This document shows positions 1 to 8,400 of a DNA stretch of 12,213 nucleotides, piece by piece. Under the pieces are notes generated by a model. The model ran no database searches and was not told the origin of the DNA. It saw only the letters and a list, made by a program, of their open reading frames with translations. Numbering within the stretch: the stretch's first letter is position 1; the number at the start of each line of letters is the position of its first letter. Made by a program: the position numbers and the translations under genes. Source of the stretch: Rhodospirillales bacterium (GTDB lineage: Bacteria; Pseudomonadota; Alphaproteobacteria; JAREAF01); contig JAREAF010000037.1 in the NCBI GenBank assembly GCA_029240475.1, positions 1-12,213 on the forward strand, read 5' to 3'.

Positions 1-146
1 AGCGCGGCGCACTGGCCGCCGGCCATGTCGAGCGCGTCGATGACCGCGGTGCGCATCTTCAGCATGCCGCATTCGAAGACCGCAAAGAGCCCGACCGGCC
101 CGGCGCCGATGATGGCGATGTCGGTCTGATGCGCGCTGCTTGACAT
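1..146 (-). CDS. Ferredoxin--NADP(+) reductase, thioredoxin-reductase-like type, N-terminal fragment (runs off the left edge)
   Basis: Only the first 48 codons are in the window; the gene continues beyond base 1. The protein begins MSSSAHQTDIAIIGAGPVGL. The GAGPVG loop at residues 14-19 is the FAD-binding Rossmann GxGxxG motif just after a beta strand, followed by a conserved FECGMLKMR stretch and IDALDMAGGQC at about 37-46. That pattern fits the thioredoxin-reductase-like ferredoxin/flavodoxin-NADP reductases, which transfer electrons between NADPH and ferredoxin in the cytoplasm. The ATG is supported by GGAG (complement of 153-156) six bases upstream. It is transcribed divergently from tsaE, with only 33 bases between the two start codons if tsaE starts at 180. 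Another FAD/NAD(P) oxidoreductase of the same fold cannot be fully excluded from the N-terminus alone. Confidence 0.8.
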   Translation of the reverse strand, partial: MSSSAHQTDIAIIGAGPVGLFAVFECGMLKMRTAVIDALDMAGGQCAA

Positions 147-179
147 GGGCCGCTCCGGGACTGAAGAAAGGCGTCGAGC

Positions 180-713
180 ATGACCGCGCCCGCCCCATCG
201 ATCAAGCCTTCCGCCCCGGGCAGATGCGGCCGGCCAGCATCCCTGCCGGATGGGTCCCGCATGCCGTTCCTGCTTGCAGACGAAGCCGCTACCCAGGCGC
301 TCGCCGGCCGCATCGCGGCGCTGGCGCGAAGGGGGGACGTGATTCTGCTCGAAGGCGGGCTCGGCAGCGGCAAGACCAGCTTCGCCCGGGGCTTCCTGCG
401 CGCGCTCGGCGTCGAGGAGGAGGTGCCGAGCCCCACCTTCACCCTGGTCCAGGCCTACGACACCGCCAAGGGCGCGGTCTGGCATTTCGACCTCTATCGG
501 CTGAAGCAGCCCGAGGAGGCGCTGGAGCTCGGCTTCGAGGAGGCGCGCGCGGAAGCCATCCTGCTGGTCGAATGGCCGGAGCGGCTGGGCCCGCTGCGCC
601 CCGCCGACTCGCTGACGGTCTCCCTGCAGATCCTGGCCCCCTATCGGCGCGCCGCGAGCCTCACAGGCGGCGGGGACTGGCCGGCGCGGCTCGGCGGCGC
701 GGGGCTCGCATGA
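180..713 (+). CDS. tsaE: tRNA threonylcarbamoyladenosine biosynthesis ATPase TsaE
   Basis: TsaE is the small P-loop ATPase that works with TsaB and TsaD to make t6A at position 37 of ANN-decoding tRNAs in the cytoplasm. The 177-residue product has the Walker A loop GGLGSGKT at 59-66, the family motif SPTF at 84-87, HFDLYRL at 102-108 and EWPE at 131-134, in the usual order. The start is uncertain. ATG 180 has AAAGG at 167-171 with good spacing, but residues 1-27 are Pro/Ala-rich and not family-like. ATG 261 would give 150 residues, the usual TsaE length, and would leave a more normal divergent gap from the reductase, but its ribosome site is weak. The stop overlaps the amgK start in an ATGA. 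It is the first gene of the rightward operon. Confidence 0.93.
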   Translation: MTAPAPSIKPSAPGRCGRPASLPDGSRMPFLLADEAATQALAGRIAALARRGDVILLEGGLGSGKTSFARGFLRALGVEEEVPSPTFTLVQAYDTAKGAVWHFDLYRLKQPEEALELGFEEARAEAILLVEWPERLGPLRPADSLTVSLQILAPYRRAASLTGGGDWPARLGGAGLA

Positions 714-1714
714 CCCCGCGTGACGCGGCGATCGCGCGGTTCCTGGCGCAGGCCGGCTGGGGCGACGCCGAGCGCAAGCCGCTCGCTGGCGACGCTTCCT
801 TCCGCCGCTACGACCGCGTGCGGCTGAACGGAAAAAGCGCGGTGCTGATGGACGCGCCGCCTCCGCTCAACGACGTGCGCCCTTTCCTCGCGGTCGACCG
901 GCTGTTGCGTGCGCAAGGCTTGAGCGCGCCCGAGATCCTGTCGGCCGATGTCGCCGCCGGGCTGGTGCTGCTCGAAGATCTGGGCGACGCGACCTACGGG
1001 CGCGTGCTGGCCCAGGGAGGCGATGAAGCCGCGCTCTACCGGCTGGCGGTGGATGCGCTGATCCATCTGCATCGCGGCTTCCGGGCCGAGGGGTCGGGAC
1101 TGCCGCTCTTCGACGAGCCCCGCGCGCTGCGCGAGGTCGAGCTCTTGCTCGACTGGATGTGGCCGGCGATGAAGGGCGTCCCCGCGACCGAGGAGCTGCG
1201 TGCCGAATATCGCGCGGCCTGGCGTGCGGTGTTGCCCGCGCGCGATGCCGTGCCCTCTTCGGTGGCGCTGTTCGATTTCCATATCGACAACCTGATGTGG
1301 CTCAAGGGGCGGCCGGGCGTGGCCGCCTGCGGCCTGCTCGATTTCCAGGACGCCGTCCTGGCGCCGGTCACCTTCGATCTCGTCTCGCTCCTGGAGGATG
1401 CGCGACGCGACGTGCCGGGCGATCTGGCCGAGCGGCTGATTGGCCACTATCTCGCGGCCTTCCCTGAGATCCGGGAGAGCGATTTCCGCACCTCCTATTG
1501 CGTGATCGGCGCGCAGCGCTCGACGCGCATTCTCGGCACCTTCGCGCGGCTCAAGCTGCGCGATTCCAAGCCCGGCTATCTCGTGCACATCCCGCGCGTC
1601 TGGCGCTGGCTGGGGCAGGACCTCGCCCATCCGGCCCTGGCGCCGGTGCAGACCTGGTTCGACCGCCACCTTCCGCCGGCCCTGCGCACAGTGCCGGAGG
1701 CGCTGCGGTCGTGA
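710..1714 (+). CDS. amgK: N-acetylmuramate/N-acetylglucosamine anomeric kinase AmgK (aminoglycoside phosphotransferase family)
   Basis: The kinase phosphorylates the anomeric carbon of recycled MurNAc (and GlcNAc) in a cell-wall salvage route that bypasses de novo UDP-MurNAc synthesis. The 334-residue protein has the APH/choline-kinase fold signatures: GDASFRRYDRV at 27-37 in the N-lobe, LMDAPP at 46-51, LLEDLGD at 87-93 (hinge region), the catalytic loop FDFHIDN with D189 and N194, and the metal-binding DFQD at 211-214. SLLEDARRDV at 227-235 is typical of the AmgK branch. The HRD-type catalytic triplet reads LFD here. The ATG overlaps the tsaE stop (ATGA), implying translational coupling. 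The next gene is murU, its pathway partner, which supports AmgK over a true aminoglycoside-resistance kinase. A longer open frame begins upstream at 140 but overlaps tsaE and is not the start. Confidence 0.9.
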   Translation: MTPRDAAIARFLAQAGWGDAERKPLAGDASFRRYDRVRLNGKSAVLMDAPPPLNDVRPFLAVDRLLRAQGLSAPEILSADVAAGLVLLEDLGDATYGRVLAQGGDEAALYRLAVDALIHLHRGFRAEGSGLPLFDEPRALREVELLLDWMWPAMKGVPATEELRAEYRAAWRAVLPARDAVPSSVALFDFHIDNLMWLKGRPGVAACGLLDFQDAVLAPVTFDLVSLLEDARRDVPGDLAERLIGHYLAAFPEIRESDFRTSYCVIGAQRSTRILGTFARLKLRDSKPGYLVHIPRVWRWLGQDLAHPALAPVQTWFDRHLPPALRTVPEALRS

Positions 1715-2439
1715 GCCGGATGCCCAGCCATGCGATGGTGCTCGCGGCCGGAAAGGGCCTGCGCCTCAGGCCGCTGACCTTGAGCCGGCCGAAGCCGCTG
1801 GTCGAGGTGGCGGGTCAGACGATGCTCGACGGCGTGCTCGACCGGCTGGCGGAGGCTGGCGTGGCGGAGGCCGTGGTCAACGCCCACCATCTGGGCCACA
1901 TGATCGAAGGCCATCTGCAGGGCCGCACCGCGCCGCGCATCCACATCTCCCGCGAAGACACCTTGCTGGAGACCGGCGGCGGGGTGAGGAAGGCGCTGCC
2001 GCTCCTCGGCGAGCGGCCGTTCTTCGTCGTCAATGGCGACGTGATCTGGCGCGACGGCAAGTCGCCGGCCCTTCAGCGCCTGGCGGAGGCCTGGGATGAG
2101 CGCGTCATGGATGCGCTCCTGCTGCTGCAATCGACCGCGAGCGCGGTGGGCTATGAGGGCTCCGGCGACTTCGTGATGGATCAGCTCGGACGCCTGCGCC
2201 GGCGCAAGGAGGGCGAGGTCTCGCCCTTCCTCTTCGCCGGGCTGCAGATCCTCTCGCCCGCTTTGTTCGCGAACACGCCCGAAGGGCCCTTCTCGCTGAA
2301 CCTCCTCTATGACCGCGCCCTCGCGGCGCGGCGGCTCTATGGGCTGCGCCACGACGGCACTTGGTACCATGTCGGCACGCCCGATGACCTCGAGCGGGTC
2401 GAGGCGGCGCTGGCGCCCGGCGGCGAGCCGGTGTTCTAG
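1711..2439 (+). CDS. murU: N-acetylmuramate alpha-1-phosphate uridylyltransferase MurU
   Basis: MurU converts MurNAc-alpha-1-phosphate (the AmgK product) and UTP into UDP-MurNAc, feeding recycled cell-wall sugar back into peptidoglycan precursors in the cytoplasm. The 242-residue protein is a compact sugar-1-phosphate nucleotidyltransferase. It has LAAGKGLRLRPLT at 11-23 (nucleotide-binding G-x-G-x-R loop), RPKPL at 26-30, LETGGGV at 86-92, the metal-binding VNGD at 107-110 (D110), FAGLQI at 175-180 and WYHVGTP at 218-224. Length matches MurU and lacks the C-terminal acyltransferase domain of GlmU. I chose GTG 1711 because GGAGG at 1696-1700 is correctly spaced and GTGA overlaps the amgK stop; ATG 1720 would shorten it by three residues. 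Neighbours on both sides are co-oriented without a gap. Confidence 0.92.
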   Translation: MSRMPSHAMVLAAGKGLRLRPLTLSRPKPLVEVAGQTMLDGVLDRLAEAGVAEAVVNAHHLGHMIEGHLQGRTAPRIHISREDTLLETGGGVRKALPLLGERPFFVVNGDVIWRDGKSPALQRLAEAWDERVMDALLLLQSTASAVGYEGSGDFVMDQLGRLRRRKEGEVSPFLFAGLQILSPALFANTPEGPFSLNLLYDRALAARRLYGLRHDGTWYHVGTPDDLERVEAALAPGGEPVF

Positions 2440-2441
2440 GC

Positions 2442-5414
2442 ATGGGAGCCGAGACGTCTGTCTTCAACCTGCCGGCTGGCTTCTCCTTCGTCGATGCGCT
2501 CGCGGAACGGCTGATCGAGGAGAGCGGCGGGGACCCGCTCGCGCTCGCGCGCATGCAGGTGCTGCTGCCCACGCGCCGCGCGGTCCGCAGCTTGACCGAA
2601 GCCTTCCTGCGCGCCTCCGACGGCCGCCCGCTCCTGCTGCCGCGCATGCGGCCCCTCGGCGATCTCGACGCCGAGGAGCTGGTGATGAGCGCGCCCGAGG
2701 AGGCGGCCGACGCCTTCGAAGGAGCGGTGCCGCCGGCCATTCCCGCCATGCGGCGGCAGGTGCTGCTCGCGCGCGCGGTGCTGAAGGGCCCGAACGCGCC
2801 CGCGCGGTTCGATCAGGCGCTCGCGCTCGGCCGCGAGCTCGGCCGCTTCCTCGACCAGGTGCAGACCGACGGGCTGTCGCTCGCCGCGCTGGAGGATCTG
2901 GTGCCCGCCGACTACGCGGCGCATTGGCAGGAGACGCTCGAATTCCTGAAGATCCTCGGCGAGGTCTGGCCCAAGATCCGCGCGATCGAGGGCGGCCTCG
3001 ATCCGGCCGAGCGGCGGCTGAAGCTGATCGCGGCGCAGGCGGCTCGCTGGCGCGCCGAGCCGCCCAACCATCCGGTCATTGCCGCGGGTTCGACCGGCAG
3101 TCTCGCGCCCGTGGCCGAGCTGCTCTCGGTCGTGGCGCGATTGCCGCAAGGCCGGGTGGTCCTGCCCGGCCTGGACCGTTCCTCCGATCCCGGCGTCTGG
3201 GCGGCCGTGGAGGCCGACCCCGGCCATCCGCAGCATGGGCTGGCGCGCCTCTTGAAGCGGCTGGAGCTGACGCCCGGCGCCGTCCCGGACTGGCCGCTGC
3301 GGAGCGGACGGGGCGCGGGCCGCGAGCGCCACGCGCTCGTCCTGGCGGCCCTGCGGCCTGCCCCGGTCGCCGACCTTGCGGGCTACAAGGGTCCGACGCC
3401 GCTGGAGCTGGCGCTCGCCCTCAGCGGGCTGCGCCGGCTCGATTGCAAGACGCCGGAGATCGAAGCGCGCGCCATCGCGCTGCTCATGCGCGAGGCGCTG
3501 GAGGAGCCGGGCAAGACCGCCGCGCTCATCACGCCCGATCGCGGCCTCGCGCGCCGGGTCGCGGCCGAGCTGAAGCGGTGGGGTGTCGCGGTCGACGATT
3601 CGGCCGGCGTGCCGCTGCTGCAGACCCCGCCCGGGCTGTTCCTGCGCCTGGTGGCCGAAGCGGTGGTCGAGGGGTTCGCGCCGGTGCCGCTCCTGGCGCT
3701 GCTGAAGCATCCGCTGGCGGCGCTCGGACTGGAGCGGGGGCGCTGCCGCAGCCTGGTGCGCGCCTTCGAGCGCCGCGTGCTGCGCGGGCCGCGCCCGGCT
3801 CCCGGCCTCGGCTGCCTCGCCGCGGCGGCAAAGGGCGTCGACAACAACCCCGGCCCGGCCGAGCTCATGGCGGCGCTGGAGCCGCTGCTGTCGCCGCTGG
3901 AGGCGGCCTTCCGGGACTCGAAGGCCAGCTTCGGCGAGTTGCTCAAGCTGCATGTCGAGACGGCGGAGCGGCTGGCCGCGACCGATCGCGCGCGCGGCCC
4001 CGACCGGCTCTGGGCGGAGGAGGCGGGCGAGGCGCTGGCCTCGGCCATGCACGACATCGCCGAGGCGGCGCGCGACCTGGACGAGGTTGCGCCTGCCGAA
4101 TATCCGGCGATGCTCGAAGCCTTGCTGCAGGGCATCGCCGTGCGCCCACGCTACGGCCGCCATCCCCGGCTCTTCATCTGGGGACCGTTGGAGGCGCGGC
4201 TGCAGCGGACCGATCTCGCCATCCTCGGCGGCCTCAACGAGGGCACGTGGCCGGCCGAGCCCGAGCCGGATCCGTGGATGAGCCGGCCCATGCGCGCGAA
4301 ATTCGGGCTGCCGCCGCTGGAGCGGCGCATCGGCCTCGCCGCGCATGATTTCGTGCAGGGTGCCATGGCGCCCGAGGTGGTGCTGACCCGCTCGGTGCGG
4401 GTGGAAGGCACGCCGACGGTTCCGGCCCGTTGGCTGCTGCGGCTAGACGCACTGCTCGCGGCGATCGGCCATCCGGGCGGACTTGCGCGTCCCTCCGGGA
4501 TCGCGGGCTGGGGTGCGGATCTGGACAAGCCGGCGCGGTTCACGCCGGTGCCGCCGCCCCAGCCGCGCCCGCCCGTGGACATGCGCCCTCGCAAGCTCAG
4601 CGTCACCCAGATCGGCGCCTGGATGGCCGATCCCTACGCGATCTATGCCCGCCATGTGCTGCGGCTCAAGAAACTCGATCCGATCGATGCCGAGATCGGG
4701 CCGGCAGATCGCGGCAATCTGGTCCATCGCATCCTCGACCGTTTCGTCGCGCTCCATCCCGACGCGCTGCCGCAGGATGCCGAGGCGCGGCTGCTGGCGC
4801 TGGCGGACGAGATCTTCAAGGAGGCCAGCGCCGGCCGTCCGGCCGTCTGGGCCTATTGGCGCCCGCGCCTGGAGCGGATCGCCCGCTGGTTCCTGGAGCA
4901 GGAGCGGGAGCGGCGCCAGGAGGCGCGGCCGCTGAGGACCGAGGTCGCCGGCGCGATGACGATCCCCGCGGCTTACAAGGACTTCGTGTTGACGGCGAAA
5001 GCCGACAGGATCGACCGGCTCGCGGACGGCCGGCTCGCGATCATCGACTACAAGACCGGCGGCGTGCCCTTCAAGAAAGACGTCGCGCAAGGCATCCAGC
5101 CGCAGTTGCCGCTGGAGGCGGCCATCGCCCAGGCGGGCGGCTTCGAGGGCGTGGCGGCTGCAGAGGTCGGCGAGCTCGCCTATTGGCGCATCACCGGTGC
5201 GCGCGAGCCGGGCAAGGTCTGCGAAATTGCCGCAGGCGCGGACGCCGCGCGGCTCGCGGCCGAAGCGGTCGAAGGGCTGACGCAGCTCATCGCCACCTTC
5301 GATGATCCCGCCACGCCTTTCGAGCCGATGCCCTGGCCCGAGCGCATCCCGCGCTTCTCCGATTATCGCCATCTCGCGCGCATCGCCGAATGGTCCGACC
5401 TGGACGAGACATGA
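2442..5414 (+). CDS. addB: Double-strand break repair protein AddB (alphaproteobacterial type)
   Basis: AddB partners AddA in the helicase-nuclease that resects DNA double-strand breaks and loads RecA, doing the job of RecBCD. The 990-residue protein starts with NLPAGFSFVDALAERL, then VLLPTRRAV at 40-48 and LPRMRPLGDLD at 66-76, as in alphaproteobacterial AddB, and has GLNEGTWP at 597-604. The C-terminus is a RecB-family PD-(D/E)XK nuclease: H762 in NLVHRILDRF, D855 in ADRID, D869 and K871 in IIDYKTG, then PQLPLEA. I see no Walker A motif, so the helicase part looks like an inactive scaffold. I also see none of the C-terminal cysteines that form the iron-sulphur cluster of Bacillus AddB. It starts two bases after the murU stop, and its stop overlaps the addA start (ATGA). 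Confidence 0.95.
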   Translation: MGAETSVFNLPAGFSFVDALAERLIEESGGDPLALARMQVLLPTRRAVRSLTEAFLRASDGRPLLLPRMRPLGDLDAEELVMSAPEEAADAFEGAVPPAIPAMRRQVLLARAVLKGPNAPARFDQALALGRELGRFLDQVQTDGLSLAALEDLVPADYAAHWQETLEFLKILGEVWPKIRAIEGGLDPAERRLKLIAAQAARWRAEPPNHPVIAAGSTGSLAPVAELLSVVARLPQGRVVLPGLDRSSDPGVWAAVEADPGHPQHGLARLLKRLELTPGAVPDWPLRSGRGAGRERHALVLAALRPAPVADLAGYKGPTPLELALALSGLRRLDCKTPEIEARAIALLMREALEEPGKTAALITPDRGLARRVAAELKRWGVAVDDSAGVPLLQTPPGLFLRLVAEAVVEGFAPVPLLALLKHPLAALGLERGRCRSLVRAFERRVLRGPRPAPGLGCLAAAAKGVDNNPGPAELMAALEPLLSPLEAAFRDSKASFGELLKLHVETAERLAATDRARGPDRLWAEEAGEALASAMHDIAEAARDLDEVAPAEYPAMLEALLQGIAVRPRYGRHPRLFIWGPLEARLQRTDLAILGGLNEGTWPAEPEPDPWMSRPMRAKFGLPPLERRIGLAAHDFVQGAMAPEVVLTRSVRVEGTPTVPARWLLRLDALLAAIGHPGGLARPSGIAGWGADLDKPARFTPVPPPQPRPPVDMRPRKLSVTQIGAWMADPYAIYARHVLRLKKLDPIDAEIGPADRGNLVHRILDRFVALHPDALPQDAEARLLALADEIFKEASAGRPAVWAYWRPRLERIARWFLEQERERRQEARPLRTEVAGAMTIPAAYKDFVLTAKADRIDRLADGRLAIIDYKTGGVPFKKDVAQGIQPQLPLEAAIAQAGGFEGVAAAEVGELAYWRITGAREPGKVCEIAAGADAARLAAEAVEGLTQLIATFDDPATPFEPMPWPERIPRFSDYRHLARIAEWSDLDET

Positions 5415-8400
5415 CCCTGGTGATGGACCGTTCGCGCACGGATGCCGACCACTACCAGCGCATCGCCGCCGATCCTGCGCATTCGGCGTGGGTCTCGGCC
5501 TCGGCCGGCACCGGCAAGACCAAGGTGCTGACCGACCGCGTGCTGAACCTGCTGTTGGAGGGCACGCCTCCGGAGCGGTTGCTCTGCCTCACTTACACCC
5601 GTGCCGCGGCGGCGGAGATGGCGGCGCGCATCGCAGAGGTGCTGGCGGGCTGGGCCTCGATGCCCGACCCGGAGCTGGCGCGGGTGCTCACGGAGCGCGC
5701 GGACGCACCGCCATCGGGCGAGCGGCTGCGCGCGGCGCGCCGGCTCTTCGCACGCGTGCTCGACGCGCCCGGCGGCTTGCGCATCCAAACGATCCACGCC
5801 TTCTGCCAGTCGCTGCTCGCGCGCTTTCCGATCGAGGCGCGCGTGGCGCCGCATTTTCGCGTGGCGGAGGAGGCGACGGCGGCGGCGCTCCTGCTGGAGG
5901 CACGGCGGACCCTGTTCGCCGCAGCGCGACCCGCGATCGCCGCCGCCATCGACGAGGTCTCCGTCCTCGCCACCGAGGACGATTTCTCCGCGCTGATCGC
6001 CCAAGTCATCGCCGAGCGCGGGCGCTTCCAGCGCGCCCTGCGGCGCCAGGGCGGGCTGGAAGGTCTGATCGCCGCCGTCCGGAAGCTGCTCGAAGTCACG
6101 CCCGAGATGACGCAGGACGGCGCGATCGCCGCCGCCTGCGCGGATTCCGCCTTCGACCTGGCGGCGCTGAAATCCGCGCTCGCATCGCTGCTCGCCGGCT
6201 CCAAGACCGATCGCGAGCGCGGCGCGCTGCTGGCGGAGTGGCTCGGCGACCCTGCGGGGCGGGCGCGCGGCTTCTCCCGCTATCGCAGCTTCTTCTTCAG
6301 GACCGACGGCGAGCTGCGCAAGAGCTTCATCACGGCGGGCGCGGGCGATCCCAACGCTGCCGCGGCGCTGCAGGCGGAGGCGGAGCGGATCTGCCGCCTG
6401 GACGATCTCTGCGGACGGATCCAGGTCGCGCGCGCCACCGCCGCCCTCTACCGGCTGGCGGACGGCATCCTCGTCGAATACCGGCGGCTGAAGGCCGAGC
6501 GCGCGCTGCTCGATTATGACGACCTCATCCTCACGGCGCGCGACCTGCTGCTGCGCGCCGAGCTCGCGCCCTGGGTGCTCTACAAGCTGGACGGCGGCAT
6601 CGATCACATCCTGATTGACGAGGCGCAGGACACCAATCCCGAGCAGTGGGAGCTGATCGGCGCGCTGGCCGAGGAGTTCTTCGCCGGCGAGGGGGCGCGC
6701 GCGCTGAACCGCACGGTCTTCGCGGTGGGCGACGTCAAGCAGTCGATCTACAGCTTCCAGCGTGCCGACCCCACCGCGTTCCTGCGCATGCGCGCGCATT
6801 TCGCCGGGCGCGCCCGCGCCGCGGAGGCCACCTTCGCCGAGGTGCCGCTGACGCAATCCTTCCGCTCGGCGCCGGCGGTGTTGAGGGCGGTCGATGCGGT
6901 GTTCGCGCATTCGCCCGCGCGCGACGGCGTGGTGCCGGAAGGCCAGCTGCTGGAACATCAGCCGCATCGTGCGGGCGCGGCGGGGCTGGTGGAGCTCTGG
7001 CCGCTGCCGCCGGTCGAGACGCCGCCGCAGAGCGGGCCGTGGGACCCCCCCGTGGGGCGGCGCTACGAGACCAAGCCCCGGCCGCGGCTCATCAAGCTGC
7101 TCGCGCGCCGCATCCGCGCGCTGACCGGCGGCGCGGAGATGCTGGAGTCGCGCGGCCGTCCGATCCGCCCCGGCGACGTGATGGTGCTGGTCCGCCGGCG
7201 CGGCCCCTTCGTCGACATGCTGGTGAAGGAGCTGAAGGCCCAGGGCGTGCCCGTCGCCGGGCTCGACCGCATGGTGCTGATGGATCAGCTCGCCATCCAG
7301 GATCTCGTCGCGTTCGGCGAGGCGCTGCTCAACCCGGACGACGATCTCAAGCTCGCCTCCGTGCTGAAATCGCCGCTGATCGGGCTCGACGAGGACCAGC
7401 TGTTCCAGCTCGCGGCCGGGCGCACGGGCAAGCTCTGGGCGGAATTGCGCACGCGGGCGGAAACCGAGGCGGAATTCCGACCCGCCGCCGATCTGTTGCG
7501 GCATTTCCTCCGGCGCACCGACTTCCTGCGCCCGTTCGAGCTCTATGCGGAGCTGCTGGGACCGCGCGGCGGGCGGCGCAAGCTCCTTGAGCGGCTCGGG
7601 CCGGAGGCAGCCGATCCGATCGAGGAGTTCCAGGTGCGCGCGCTCGCTTTCGAGCGCGAGCATGCGGCATCGCTGCAGGGCTTCCTCGCCTGGCTCGCCG
7701 GCGGCGACATCACCGTCAAGCGCGAGCTGGATCGAGGCCTGGGGCAGGTGCGGATCATGACGGTCCACGGCGCCAAGGGCTTGCAGGCGCCGATCGTGAT
7801 CCTTCCCGACACCACGCAGCTTCCGCAGGAGCGGCGCTCGCTGCTCTGGCGCAAGGCGGACGATCTCTGCCTGTGGGTGCCGGTGAAGAAGCTGGACGGC
7901 GAGGTCACCCGCGCCGCACGCGCCGAGGCCGCGCGCGCCGACGATGAGGAATATCGGCGGCTGCTCTATGTCGCGCTCACCCGCGCGGAGGATCGCCTCA
8001 TCGTCTGCGGCTGGCCGTTCCGCGGCGCGAACGCGGAGCCCGGCTCCTGGTACGAGCTCGTGCGCGCCGGGCTGCGGGACGCCGCCGAGCCGGTCGGTTT
8101 CGATTTCACCGCGGAGGGCGGCTGGACGGGACCTGGCCTGCGCTTGCGCTCCGAGCAGACCGGGCCCATCGAGCCCGGCAGACCGGCCCCCGCTTCGGCC
8201 GAGGGCGCGGGAGCGCCGCCCGACTGGCTCGCCCGTCCCGCGCCCGATGAGCCCGATCCGCCGCGCCCGCTCGCGCCCTCGCGCCCCTCCGGCCAGGAGC
8301 CGCCGGTGCGATCGCCCTTGGGCGAGGATCTCGGAAAGTCGTTCCAGCGCGGGCGGCTCATCCACCGGATGCTGGAGACCCTGCCGGACCTGCCGGCGGA

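Noticed and set aside
200..205. Possible -35 (TTGATC on the minus strand) for the leftward reductase, with CATGCT 17 bases on
   Set aside because: The -10 matches only three of six positions and the pair would lie inside tsaE; too weak to call.
710..1714. Aminoglycoside resistance gene
   Set aside because: It belongs to the APH fold, but the DFQDA and SLLEDARRDV motifs and the adjacent murU point to cell-wall sugar recycling.
2309..4348. Long same-strand frame overlapping murU and addB
   Set aside because: The product is Arg/Ala/Gly-rich low-complexity sequence in a shifted frame of addB, which itself has clear family motifs throughout.
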